NCBI RefSeq assembly: GCF_003095395.1
Contig: NZ_QEIJ01000007.1
Location: 103,331 to 167,330 of the forward strand
DNA length: 64,000 nucleotides
Direction: 5' to 3'
DNA from: Microbacterium sp. Gd 4-13
GTDB lineage: Bacteria; Actinomycetota; Actinomycetes; Actinomycetales; Microbacteriaceae
Part shown: one piece after another, positions 1 through 8,770 of the stretch
Position numbering within the stretch: the stretch's first letter is position 1
How the letters are laid out: each line of letters begins with the position of its first letter
Notes under the pieces: model-generated
What the model saw: the letters and a program-made list of their open reading frames with translations, nothing else
What the model was told of the DNA's origin: nothing
Databases searched by the model: none
Position numbers and translations under genes: made by a program

Positions 1-520
1 CCTGGAGCATGAGATCGGTGATCCGCGCCGCCTCCCGGTGGAGTGCGACCTCCTCGGGCAGCTTGATGAAGCGGGCGGTCGTCACCATCTCGCTCGGCAC
101 CCACTCGACGCCATCGAAGGCGGAGCGCAGGAGCGCGAGGCGATGGTGGGTGATCTGCGTGGTGACCGCGATCCTCCGTGCCGGCGCCGCCGCTCGTGAG
201 AGCGGTGCGAAGGGGCTCTCGAGGCCGGGGTACTCCGCGAACGTGACGATCTCGGCGTGCGCGCGCTGCTCTTCGGCGTGCTGGCGTTCGAGCTCGGGCA
301 CGAGCAGCACGACCCGACCGGTCGACTCGAGTAGAACGGCCACCGGGCGCTCGCCGGGGTGGTGGAAGAATCCGGTCAGGTACGACACATCCTCCGGATG
401 GTCGGTGATGAGGGCGTCGACCTTCTCAGCGGCGAGCATGGCCAGTATCCGCTCCTGGATGCGGTCGTACACCTCCGCACCGAGGCGCTGCGAGAAGGGA
501 GTGGACGGATCAGCGCTCAT
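1..520 (-). CDS. M24-family (Xaa-Pro type) peptidase, N-terminal part, cut by window edge
   Basis: Reading the minus strand from ATG at 520 gives an open frame through base 1. It translates to a creatinase/prolidase N-terminal domain: a start MSADPSTPFSQRLGAEVYDR, then a segment containing DALITDHPEDVSYLTGFFHH and ERPVAVLLE, the usual layout of the non-catalytic N-lobe of aminopeptidase P and prolidase. The metal-binding pita-bread domain would lie beyond the window, so activity cannot be checked. The start overlaps the end of the upstream permease gene by 11 bases, so it is the last visible gene of the peptide-uptake operon. It probably trims imported proline-containing peptides in the cytosol. 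The specificity is inferred from context. Confidence 0.8.
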   Translation of the reverse strand, partial: MSADPSTPFSQRLGAEVYDRIQERILAMLAAEKVDALITDHPEDVSYLTGFFHHPGERPVAVLLESTGRVVLLVPELERQHAEEQRAHAEIVTFAEYPGLESPFAPLSRAAAPARRIAVTTQITHHRLALLRSAFDGVEWVPSEMVTTARFIKLPEEVALHREAARITDLMLQ

Positions 521-1412
521 GATTGCGGGGGTTCCTCGCGTCGTTGTAGCCGATCGAGAGCAGCGTCGCCGACAGCACCAGCGCGAGGATCGCCAGCGAC
601 GGGAACAGCGTCAACCACCACGCGCTCACCATCGCGCCCGACTGCTGCGCTTCGAAGAGGATGCGACCCCACGACCACGTCGTGGGGTCTCCCAGGCCGA
701 GGAACGCCAGTCCCGCGGCGGAGAGCACCGCCCGCGATGCCGTGACGACGACCGACACCACGATGACCGGTGTGACGGCGGGGATGATGTGGCGCCCGAC
801 GATCCAGATGTGGTTGCGCGTCATCAGGCGGGCGGCGTCGATGTAGGGGAGCTTGACGACGGCGAGAGCCTGCGAGCGGACGAGGCGCGTGACCTCGGGC
901 CACGAGAAGGCCGCGACGACGAGGATGATCGTCCACGTGCTGGGCCCGGCGAGCGCGGCGACGAGGATCATGAGCGGCAGAACAGGCAGCGACAGGGTGA
1001 GATCGACGACGACGCTGACGACGGTGTCGAGCCGGGGCACGTAGGCGCCGGCGACGGCCACGAGAGTGCCGATCATGATGGCGATCGCCGACGCCGCCAC
1101 GGCCACGAGGACCGACTGCTGGGTGCCCCAGATCACCTCGGCGAACACGTCGCGGCCGAGCGCGTCGGTGCCGAACCAGTGCGCCGCGCTGGGGGGACTC
1201 AGAACCTCGGTGCCGTAGCTGGCGGGGTACGGGGAGAGGAGAGGCGCCAGGACGCTGACGAGCACGAGGATCGTCAGGATCACGAGCGAGACGATGCCGA
1301 GAGGCTGTCGCCGGAACGCGCGCCACGTCGCCCGACTCGCGCGGTCGCCGCGTCCTCCGGCGGGCTCGACGAGCGGGGTGGTGAGTTCTGTGGTGGTCAG
1401 CGGGGCGGTCAT
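510..1412 (-). CDS. Peptide ABC transporter permease, DppC/OppC type
   Basis: About 300 residues. The N-terminus runs MTAPLTTTELTTPLVEP, followed by a basic cytosolic stretch (RATWRAFRRQPLGIVS) and the first membrane helix. Then come the DppC hallmark HWFGTDALGRDVFAEVIWG and a cytoplasmic EAA-like loop (IDAARLMTRNHIWIVGRHIIPAV). The open frame extends further upstream, but the ATG at 1412 overlaps the dppB stop as ATGA, which fixes the start. The C-terminus overlaps the M24 peptidase start. It forms the membrane channel with the DppB-type partner encoded just upstream. Dipeptide or oligopeptide specificity is inferred from the two peptidases in the operon. Confidence 0.93.
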   Translation of the reverse strand: MTAPLTTTELTTPLVEPAGGRGDRASRATWRAFRRQPLGIVSLVILTILVLVSVLAPLLSPYPASYGTEVLSPPSAAHWFGTDALGRDVFAEVIWGTQQSVLVAVAASAIAIMIGTLVAVAGAYVPRLDTVVSVVVDLTLSLPVLPLMILVAALAGPSTWTIILVVAAFSWPEVTRLVRSQALAVVKLPYIDAARLMTRNHIWIVGRHIIPAVTPVIVVSVVVTASRAVLSAAGLAFLGLGDPTTWSWGRILFEAQQSGAMVSAWWLTLFPSLAILALVLSATLLSIGYNDARNPRNHER

Positions 1413-2374
1413 GATGCGGTCTTCACTCTCGGGTCGAGGAATCCGTAGGCGATGTCGGTGAGCATGTTGGCGATCACGACGGTGAGAGCCAGGAGCAGGA
1501 ATGCTCCCTGGAGAACGGGGAAGTCGAGCTGGGTGACGGCCTCGTAGATTCCCCGGCCGATTCCGGGGTAGGCGAAGACCGTCTCGGTGAGCACGGCGCC
1601 GCCGACGACGAAACCGAGCTGCAAGCCGATCAACGTGATGGCGGGGAGCATCGCGTTGCGCAACGCGTGTTTCCAGAGGATGCGGCGCGGGGGGATGCCG
1701 TTCGCCTTCGCCAGCGTCACGTAGTCGTCGCCGAGTGCGTCGATGAGGGTGGCCCGCATCGTGAGGGCGAACGACCCGAGCTGGATGAGCGCGAGTGACA
1801 CGGTCGGCAGCACGAGGTGCTGGAGCACCGACCCGTACCACTCCATGCCGTAGACCCCCTCGCTGTAGGCGCCGCCGATCGGGAACCAGCGGAACATCAG
1901 CCCGAAGACCAGCAGGAGGAGGATCCCGACGCTCGGGACGAAGAGCGATTGACCCGTCACGCCGAGCACCTGCACGAGCCGGTCGAGGAACCGGTTCTTG
2001 TGCGACGCCGCGAGCACGCCGAGCGGGATGCCGATGACGATGGTGAGCACGAGCGCTGAGATCGTCAGCAGCAGCGTCCACGGCAGCCGCTGCAGGAGCA
2101 CGTCGACCACCGGCACCGACTGGGTGAACGACGTGCCGAGGTTTCCCTGCAGCAGCTGCCCCAGGTAGAGGACGTACTGCACGGGGAGGGGCTGATCGAG
2201 CCCGTACTGCGTGAGCAGGGCCGCCCGCGCTTCCTCGGTCATGTTCGTGCTCGCCACTGCCAGCGCCGGGTCACCGGGCAGCAGTCGCAGGAGCAGGAAG
2301 GTCACGGTCACGGCGAACAGGATCGTGAGGGCTCCCCGCCCGAGGCGGCGGAGGACGAACAGAGCGATGGACAC
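1409..2374 (-). CDS. Peptide ABC transporter permease, DppB/OppB type
   Basis: 321 residues. The sequence shows the family N-terminus (first helix LTILFAVTVTFLLLRLLPGDPA), then the periplasmic segment LTQYGLDQPLPVQYVLYLGQ, GNLGTSF, and near the C-terminus an EAA-type loop with LAKANGIPPRRILWKHALRN. Length and order match DppB/OppB. It overlaps the dppC-type gene by four bases (ATGA) and lies 18 bases downstream of the binding-protein gene, so all are likely co-transcribed and the two permeases assemble as a heterodimer in the membrane. Confidence 0.94.
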   Translation of the reverse strand: MSIALFVLRRLGRGALTILFAVTVTFLLLRLLPGDPALAVASTNMTEEARAALLTQYGLDQPLPVQYVLYLGQLLQGNLGTSFTQSVPVVDVLLQRLPWTLLLTISALVLTIVIGIPLGVLAASHKNRFLDRLVQVLGVTGQSLFVPSVGILLLLVFGLMFRWFPIGGAYSEGVYGMEWYGSVLQHLVLPTVSLALIQLGSFALTMRATLIDALGDDYVTLAKANGIPPRRILWKHALRNAMLPAITLIGLQLGFVVGGAVLTETVFAYPGIGRGIYEAVTQLDFPVLQGAFLLLALTVVIANMLTDIAYGFLDPRVKTAS

Positions 2375-2392
2375 GCGGGCGGCCCTTCCGGA

Positions 2393-4009
2393 TTACTCGG
2401 CGACCCGGAAGGCGCTGGCCACCGAGACGGGGTTGACGATCGACAGCAGCTCGCTGGGCTTGGAGATGAAGCCGTCCCACTCGGAGCTGTACGCCACATA
2501 GAGGTTCTGTGTGTACATGACGTTGTCGTAGACCTGCTCGTGGACGATCTTCGCGGCCTCCTGCATGAGCGAGATCTTCTTCGCCTCGTCGAAGGTCTGG
2601 GAGGCTTCGGCGATCAGTGCGTTCAGCTCGGCGTCATCGTTGTAGGTGTAGTTGATGGCACCGCCGGGCAGGTACGACAGGCTGAAGTTCGTCACCGGGT
2701 CGTCCATGATGGCGAAGTTGCCGGCGTAGATGTCGTAGTCGCCGTCGTTCGTCTGCGACAGATAGGTGTTCCGCTCCGAGCCCTGCAGCTCGATACGGAT
2801 GCCGGCCTGCGCTGCGCCGTCCTTCACCAGCTGCGCCCACTGGCTCGTCACCGGATCCTGCAGCGAATAGATGAGGCGGAACGAGACGGGGTACATGCCG
2901 TCGGCGTCGGCCGTGTAACCGGCGTCCTCCATCAGCTGCCGCGACTGGTCGGGGTCGAAGGCGTACTCGCTGATCGAATCGTCGTAGTACTTCGACAGCA
3001 CGGGCATCAACGGGCTCGACCCGGTCGAGACGGCCTGTCCCTGCAGCACCACGCTGCGGATCGCCTCGTAGTCGGCGGCATGCGCGAGCGCCTGGCGCAC
3101 CTCGACCTTGGCGAGGTCGGGGTTCTGCATGTTGTAGGTCATGTGGGCGTAGCCCAGACCGGTGACTTCGGCCACCTCGATGCCGTCGGTGTTCTGCAGC
3201 TGCTGCACCTGCGCGGGCGGCAGCGAGTTGGCGATGACGTCGACCTCGCCGCTCTGCAGCGCGAGGATCTCGGTGTTCACGTCGGGGTAGACCCGGTAGA
3301 CCACCTTCGCGGCGACGGGCGTGCCGCCCTCGACGAGGGGGTAGTCGTCCACCCGTTCCATCGTGTAGCTCTGACCCGCCTGCACGTTGGTCAGGAGGTA
3401 GGGGCCGGCACTGACCCAGCCGTCGCTGCCGTCGTTCGCGAACTCGGCGACCGAGCCTGCGGGCTCGAAGACGTGCTGCGGTACGACGTTTCCCCAGAAG
3501 CCGATCTCCTCGACGATCGACGAGTCGGGCTGCGTCAGCTCGATCTCGACCCGCGTGTCCGACACCGCGGTGGCCGAGGAGAAGTTCGTCATCTGTCCGT
3601 AGAAGGTGCCGGAGGGCTGATCCTGTTTGACCGCGTTCATCGTGTAGGCGACGTCCTCCGCCGTCAGCGGTTCGCCGTCGCTCCACGTCATGTCGTCGCG
3701 GATCTCGTAGTACCCGGTGGTGTCGTCGACGTAGCCCCACTCGGTGGCGAGCTGCGCCTCTTTCGCGCCGTCGTCCCCGATGGAGAGCAGGTGCGGGTAC
3801 ATGAGGTTCGTGACCCAGTAGTCGCTACGACTGTTGCCGATCAGCGGGTTGTAGTTCACGACGTCGGTGGTGGTGGCGATGGTGAGGGTGTCATTCCCCG
3901 CCTCGCTCGCCCCTCCCGATGGTGCTTCCGGAGCCTGCGGCGCGCAGGCGCTCAGGGCGAGCGCGGCAACGGCGAGCAGGCCCGCCCCCGCCAGTGATTT
4001 GTGTCGCAT
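2393..4009 (-). CDS. Peptide ABC transporter substrate-binding lipoprotein (SBP_bac_5 family)
   Basis: 538 residues. The N-terminus MRHKSLAGAGLLAVAALALSAC is a lipoprotein signal with Cys22 as the lipidated residue. The mature protein has the family-5 binding fold: YNPLIGNSRSDYWVTNLMYPHL near the start, the DMTWSDGEPLTAEDVAYT motif, and a C-terminal lobe with YDIYAGNFAIMDDPVTNFSLS. The open frame continues upstream, but ATG 4009 overlaps the dipeptidase stop in TGATG, indicating translational coupling. It probably captures peptides at the outer membrane face and delivers them to the two permeases encoded next to it. Confidence 0.93.
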   Translation of the reverse strand: MRHKSLAGAGLLAVAALALSACAPQAPEAPSGGASEAGNDTLTIATTTDVVNYNPLIGNSRSDYWVTNLMYPHLLSIGDDGAKEAQLATEWGYVDDTTGYYEIRDDMTWSDGEPLTAEDVAYTMNAVKQDQPSGTFYGQMTNFSSATAVSDTRVEIELTQPDSSIVEEIGFWGNVVPQHVFEPAGSVAEFANDGSDGWVSAGPYLLTNVQAGQSYTMERVDDYPLVEGGTPVAAKVVYRVYPDVNTEILALQSGEVDVIANSLPPAQVQQLQNTDGIEVAEVTGLGYAHMTYNMQNPDLAKVEVRQALAHAADYEAIRSVVLQGQAVSTGSSPLMPVLSKYYDDSISEYAFDPDQSRQLMEDAGYTADADGMYPVSFRLIYSLQDPVTSQWAQLVKDGAAQAGIRIELQGSERNTYLSQTNDGDYDIYAGNFAIMDDPVTNFSLSYLPGGAINYTYNDDAELNALIAEASQTFDEAKKISLMQEAAKIVHEQVYDNVMYTQNLYVAYSSEWDGFISKPSELLSIVNPVSVASAFRVAE

Positions 4010-5229
4010 CAGAACCAGACCTCCTCGAGTACGCGCATCGTGTTGCCACCGACGACGGCGCGGATTTCGTCGTCGGAGTATCCGTGCTTGACCAGCCAGC
4101 CGATGATGTTGCCCATCGCTTCGGCGGGGTTCTCGACGCCGTCGACGTAGGGCACCTCTTCGAAATCGACCTGGCCGTGGGCCTGGCCGAGAGAGAGCTG
4201 CGCCGCGAAGGCGTGGTGGAGCCCGACGTGATCGCCGAAGAGGGTGTCGGGTCCGAAGCTCACGTGCTCGATCCCGACGAGGTCGACGCAGTACTGGAAG
4301 TGGTCCATCACCGACTCCAGCGAGTGGTGGGGATGCGCCGGCGACAGGGTGGTGTGGGGAGCGGCCTCGATGCCGATCACCCCGCCGCGCTTCGCGCACT
4401 CGATGATCGTCTCGTCGGTCTTCATGCGGTTGGTGGGCCAGAGGCCCCGCGCGCCGGCATGGGTGATGAAGACCGGCTTGGTCGAGGCTTTGATGACGTC
4501 GACGCAGGTGCGGTCGCCCGAGTGCGAGATGTCGATCGCGATGCCCAGCTTGTTCATGCGGGCCACGGCCTTCTCGCCGAAGTAGGTCAGACCGCCGTCG
4601 CCGCGCTCCTTCAGCCCGCCGCCGAGGTAGTTCGCCTCGGAATAGGCGATCCCCATCTGCCGCACGCCGAAGCCGTACAGGACGTCGAGACGGTCGACCT
4701 CGTTCTCGATCGGAGTGGCCGCCTCCAGCGCGAAGATGTGAGCGATGCGGCCCGTGTCCTTCGCCAACTGGATGTCTTTCAGGGACTCGCCCTTGATGAC
4801 GTAGTCCTGGTGGGCGAGATCAGCCATGCGCACGCCGAGGTCGAAAAGGACGTCCTGGTACTTCCAGCCGGCGTCGCTGGAGATGCAGCAGGTGCCGTCC
4901 ATCCCGTTGTCGAACACCGCCGTCAGGCCGGAGCGCGCGAGGCCCGCGTAGCCCGTGGGTTCCCTCCCCGCGCGGATGTGGTCGCGCAGGTCTTCCATGT
5001 TCTCGGGGAACACCTGCACGTGCTCATGCAGAGAGATCACCGTCTCCTCGGCGAGGAGCTTCTTCGCGCGGGCCGACTGCTCATCGGTGAGCTGCAGCCC
5101 GGCGTACTCGGGCACGCGGCCGATCTGGGCGGCGTAGGTGAACTCTCGATAGTCCACCCCTGCTTCGAGATAGTCGTACGCCCGGTATCCCGTGTACCGC
5201 TCAGCTGGTTCGAGCACGTGTGTCTCCAT
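4009..5229 (-). CDS. Membrane dipeptidase (renal dipeptidase, M19 family)
   Basis: 406 residues, somewhat long for M19. Metal-ligand candidates are the HEH triad around residues 65-67 and DISHSGDRT around 231-239, followed by KPVFITHAGARGLWPTNRMKTDETI, which matches the family pattern of a second His and the N-R-x-x-D segment. A GVIGIEA stretch and a C-terminal GGNTMRVLEEVW close the barrel. No signal peptide is visible, so it is probably cytosolic. It is the first gene of the minus-strand operon and presumably hydrolyses imported dipeptides. The ATG at 5229 has only a weak ribosome site; a downstream start is possible. Confidence 0.9.
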   Translation of the reverse strand: METHVLEPAERYTGYRAYDYLEAGVDYREFTYAAQIGRVPEYAGLQLTDEQSARAKKLLAEETVISLHEHVQVFPENMEDLRDHIRAGREPTGYAGLARSGLTAVFDNGMDGTCCISSDAGWKYQDVLFDLGVRMADLAHQDYVIKGESLKDIQLAKDTGRIAHIFALEAATPIENEVDRLDVLYGFGVRQMGIAYSEANYLGGGLKERGDGGLTYFGEKAVARMNKLGIAIDISHSGDRTCVDVIKASTKPVFITHAGARGLWPTNRMKTDETIIECAKRGGVIGIEAAPHTTLSPAHPHHSLESVMDHFQYCVDLVGIEHVSFGPDTLFGDHVGLHHAFAAQLSLGQAHGQVDFEEVPYVDGVENPAEAMGNIIGWLVKHGYSDDEIRAVVGGNTMRVLEEVWF

Positions 5230-5385
5230 TCACTCGGCAAGTCAGGGCGCTCGGTCGCGAGGATCGGCGCCGTCGGCATGACTTTGCCGTTCATCCGGCG
5301 CATATGTCAACCGAAATGATGAAATCCGGCACAGAGTTTTCATGTTTGAAACAATCCGGCACCGCAGGGGGTGCATGATGGAGCG
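5230..5385 (+). promoter_or_regulatory. Divergent promoter region between dipeptidase operon and ATPase gene, with three phased ATCCGGC repeats
   Basis: The heptamer ATCCGGC occurs at 5293-5299, 5324-5330 and 5354-5360, that is at 31- and 30-base intervals; the last two copies share the longer form AATCCGGCAC. The minus strand carries a perfect TTGACA at 5305-5310 that could be the -35 box of the dipeptidase operon, though no good -10 follows. On the plus strand TTGAAA (5346-5351) is a weak -35 candidate. The regular spacing of about three helical turns suggests an operator array for an unknown regulator, which is inference. Confidence 0.5.
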
Positions 5386-7062
5386 ATGAGGAACGAGACG
5401 ATCACGGGGCGCACGGTTCTGTCGGTGCGAGGACTCGACATCGGATTCCGCAGCGCCGGTGAATACGTACCCGCCGTCAGCGGTCTCGATCTCGACGTGC
5501 GCGGGGGCGAGCTCGTCGCCCTTCTGGGCGAGTCGGGGTCGGGAAAGACGGTCACCGCGCGCGCCATCATGGGCATCCAGGACGAGGCGGCCGTCGTGCG
5601 CGCCGACGAGATGCGTCTCGGTGACACCGATCTGCTCTCCCTCGACGAACAACGGCGGCGCCGGCTCCGCGGCGACGCGATGAGCATGGTGCTGCAGGAC
5701 GCACTGTCATCGCTCAACCCCGTGCTGTCGATCGGCGATCAGATCGGCGAGATCTTCCGCGTGCACCGGGGGATGCGGCGTTCCGCGGCCAAGGCGCGCG
5801 CGGTGGAGCTTCTCGACCTCGTCGGTATTCCGTCGCCGAAGACACGCGTCGACGATTACCCCCACCAGTTCTCCGGCGGCATGCGCCAACGCATCCTCAT
5901 CGCGATGGCCATCGCCCTCGAACCCGCTCTGCTGATCGCCGACGAGCCGACGACGGCTCTCGACGTCACGGTGCAGGCGCAGATCCTCCGTCTTCTGCAC
6001 GATCTGCGCGGGCGTCTCGATATGGGCGTGCTCCTGATCACCCACGACATCGGCGTCGTCACCGAGGTCGCCGACCGCCTGGTCGTGATGCATCGGGGCA
6101 AGGTCGTGGAGTCCGGTGATGCCGACCAGATCTTCGAGGCACCGCGGGACTCCTACACCCGCACCCTGCTCGGGTCGGCGCCGCGCCCCGAACCGGCGCG
6201 CGTTCTCGCGCCCACGGCCGGTATCGAGCGCTCCGACCCGCCGCTCTCCCTCGAGGTGACCGGTCTCACCCGCACGTTCTCGTCCGGCTCGGCGCTCTCG
6301 CGTCACCATGTCAGAGCGGTGGACGGAGTCGATCTCATCCTCCGCCGCGGAGAGACCCTCGGCATCGTCGGGGAGTCCGGATCGGGCAAATCGACCCTCG
6401 CGCGCATGATCGTCGGCCTCGAGAGCGCCGATGCCGGCACCGTGCTCTACCAGGGTCGCGACGTGACCCGCCGCACCCGAGGGCGTCGTCCGGGGGCGCA
6501 GGCCGGCGTGCAGATGGTCTTCCAGGATCCTTACACTTCGCTCGACCCGCGGATGCGGGTGCGCGACGTGATCGCCGAGCCGCACACCGTGGCCGGGGTG
6601 GGTACCGCGAGCTCGCGGCGAGCCCGCGTCGCCGAGCTGCTCGACCTCGTGGGCCTCTCGCCCGAGATGATGAACAGGTTCCCTCATCAGTTCTCCGGCG
6701 GTCAGCGACAGCGGATCGGCATCGCACGGTCCCTGATGCGCGACCCGGACGTGCTCGTGTGCGACGAACCGGTTTCGGCGCTCGACGTGACCATCCAGGC
6801 CCAGGTCGTCGACCTCCTCGTCGACCTGCAAGATCGCTTGGGGCTCAGCATCCTGTTCATTTCGCACGACTTGTCGGTCGTACGAAACCTGGCCCACCGA
6901 GTGCTGGTGATGTATCGGGGCGAGGCCGTGGAGACCGGCGACGTGGAGCAGATCTTCGAGCGGCCCGCGCATGCCTACACACGCGAGCTGCTCAGCTCGA
7001 TTCCGCCTCTCACCCGGGCGGACAGGGGACGACTCACGAGCGCCGCCCCCGCGGGACGCTGA
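5386..7062 (+). CDS. Peptide ABC transporter ATP-binding protein, DppD-DppF fusion
   Basis: About 558 residues with two complete nucleotide-binding domains. Domain 1 has Walker A GESGSGKT near residue 47, signature FSGGMRQR near 162 and LLIADEPTTALDV near 181. Domain 2 has GESGSGKS near 328, FSGGQRQR near 435 and VLVCDEPVSALDV near 459. Each domain has the oligopeptide-family C-terminal segment (HAYTRELLSSIPP in the second). It therefore supplies both ATPases for the divergent permease pair. The start is uncertain: ATG 5386 has a close GGAG, whereas an in-frame GTG lies at 5371. Confidence 0.93.
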   Translation: MRNETITGRTVLSVRGLDIGFRSAGEYVPAVSGLDLDVRGGELVALLGESGSGKTVTARAIMGIQDEAAVVRADEMRLGDTDLLSLDEQRRRRLRGDAMSMVLQDALSSLNPVLSIGDQIGEIFRVHRGMRRSAAKARAVELLDLVGIPSPKTRVDDYPHQFSGGMRQRILIAMAIALEPALLIADEPTTALDVTVQAQILRLLHDLRGRLDMGVLLITHDIGVVTEVADRLVVMHRGKVVESGDADQIFEAPRDSYTRTLLGSAPRPEPARVLAPTAGIERSDPPLSLEVTGLTRTFSSGSALSRHHVRAVDGVDLILRRGETLGIVGESGSGKSTLARMIVGLESADAGTVLYQGRDVTRRTRGRRPGAQAGVQMVFQDPYTSLDPRMRVRDVIAEPHTVAGVGTASSRRARVAELLDLVGLSPEMMNRFPHQFSGGQRQRIGIARSLMRDPDVLVCDEPVSALDVTIQAQVVDLLVDLQDRLGLSILFISHDLSVVRNLAHRVLVMYRGEAVETGDVEQIFERPAHAYTRELLSSIPPLTRADRGRLTSAAPAGR

Positions 7063-7082
7063 ATCGTCGCTAGCGTAGGGGT

Positions 7083-8762
7083 GTGAGCGCACCTGTCGAC
7101 CCCACGTCCACGTCTGCCTGGAGCCAGCTGACCGCGGCCCGCGACACCTTCGAGCCCGATCTACGCGGATGGTTCGCGAACGACCCGGGTCGGGTGGAGC
7201 GCCTGACCCACACGGTCGGCGACCTCCACGTCGACCTCTCGAAGAACCTGGTGACCGACGAGATCCTCGCGGCCCTCGTGAAGCTCGCCGAGGAGACCGG
7301 CGTCGCCGAGCGATATGCGGCGATGCTCGCCGGCGACCACCTCAACACGAGCGAAGACCGCGCAGTGCTGCACACCGCCCTCCGCCGGCCGGGGGCGGCC
7401 AGCCCCGAGCTCGTCGTCGACGGACAGCACGTCGACGCCGACGTGCACGAGGTGCTCGACAACCTGTCGGCCTTCGCCGAGCGCGTGCGGTCGGGTGAGT
7501 GGCGCGGGATCACCGGCAAGAAGGTCACCCATGTCGTCAACATCGGCATCGGCGGGTCCGACCTCGGACCGGTCATGGTCTACGAGGCTCTGAAGCCGTA
7601 CGCCGACGCCGGCATCGAGGCGCTGTTCGTGTCGAACATCGACCCGACCGACGTCGCGCAGAAGACGGCCGGCCTCGACCCCGAGACGACGCTGTTCATC
7701 GTCGCGTCGAAGACCTTCACGACGTTGGAGACCCTCACGAACGCGCGCCTGGGCCGCGAATGGCTGTGGTCGGGACTGACCGAGTCCGGCGCGATCGACG
7801 GCTCCGAAGCATCCCGGACGGATGCTGTCGCCCACCACTTCGTCGCGGTGTCGACCGCGCTCGACAAGGTCGCCGCATTCGGCATCGACACGGCCAACGC
7901 GTTCGGGTTCTGGGACTGGGTGGGCGGTCGTTACTCCGTCGACTCGGCCATCGGGCTGTCGCTGGCGGTCACACTCGGCCCCGACCGCTTCCGCGAGCTG
8001 CTCGCCGGGTTCCACACGGTCGACGAGCACGTCGCACACACCCCGCTGGCGCAGAACGTGCCTGTTCTCATGGGCCTGCTCAACGTCTGGTACAACAACT
8101 TCCTCGGGGCCCAGTCGCACGCGGTGCTGCCCTACGCTCAGCAGTTGCACCGCTTCCCGGCCTACCTGCAGCAGCTCACGATGGAGTCCAACGGCAAGTC
8201 GGTGCGCTGGGACGGCACGCCCGTCGTCACCGACACCGGCGAGATCTTCTGGGGAGAGCCCGGTACGAACGGTCAGCATGCGTTCTATCAGCTGATCCAC
8301 CAGGGCACCCGCCTCATCCCGGCCGACTTCATCGCTTTCGCGAATCCCGCCTACCCGCTCGAAGACGGCGGCCGTGACGTGCACGGGCTGTTCCTGGCGA
8401 ACTTCCTCGCGCAGACGAAGGCCCTCGCATTCGGCAAGACGGCCGAGGAGGTCGAGGCCGAAGGCACCACCGGAGCACTCGTCGCCGCTCGCACGTTCCC
8501 CGGAAACCGCCCGACGACGTCGATCTTCGCGCCGTCGCTGACCCCGTCGGTTCTCGGGCAGCTCATCGCGCTGTACGAGCACATCACCTTCACCCAGGGC
8601 ACCATCTGGGGCATCAACTCGTTCGACCAGTGGGGGGTCGAGCTCGGCAAGCAGCTCGCCCTGCAGATCGCCCCGGCCATCGAGGGAGACGAAGACGCGC
8701 TCGAGGCGCAGGATGCGTCGACGAAGGCGCTCCTGGCGTACTACCGGGCGCAGCGCCCCTGA
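7083..8762 (+). CDS. pgi: Glucose-6-phosphate isomerase
   Basis: 559 residues, the usual length of the long bacterial form. It interconverts glucose-6-phosphate and fructose-6-phosphate in the cytosol. Visible signatures are [13 protein letters not shown] near residue 151, [11 protein letters not shown] near 208, the catalytic-glutamate region [12 protein letters not shown] near 366, [16 protein letters not shown] near 394 and the lysine segment [12 protein letters not shown] near 513. The start is GTG 7083 behind a TAGGG ribosome site. The gene 8 bases downstream is probably co-transcribed. Confidence 0.97.
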   Translation: MSAPVDPTSTSAWSQLTAARDTFEPDLRGWFANDPGRVERLTHTVGDLHVDLSKNLVTDEILAALVKLAEETGVAERYAAMLAGDHLNTSEDRAVLHTALRRPGAASPELVVDGQHVDADVHEVLDNLSAFAERVRSGEWRGITGKKVTHVVNIGIGGSDLGPVMVYEALKPYADAGIEALFVSNIDPTDVAQKTAGLDPETTLFIVASKTFTTLETLTNARLGREWLWSGLTESGAIDGSEASRTDAVAHHFVAVSTALDKVAAFGIDTANAFGFWDWVGGRYSVDSAIGLSLAVTLGPDRFRELLAGFHTVDEHVAHTPLAQNVPVLMGLLNVWYNNFLGAQSHAVLPYAQQLHRFPAYLQQLTMESNGKSVRWDGTPVVTDTGEIFWGEPGTNGQHAFYQLIHQGTRLIPADFIAFANPAYPLEDGGRDVHGLFLANFLAQTKALAFGKTAEEVEAEGTTGALVAARTFPGNRPTTSIFAPSLTPSVLGQLIALYEHITFTQGTIWGINSFDQWGVELGKQLALQIAPAIEGDEDALEAQDASTKALLAYYRAQRP

Positions 8763-8770
8763 CGAGCCGG

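Noticed and set aside
9..1448. Long plus-strand open frame opposite the permease genes
   Set aside because: Arg- and Asp-rich low-complexity composition, no motifs, and it lies opposite clear minus-strand permeases; typical shadow frame of high-GC DNA.
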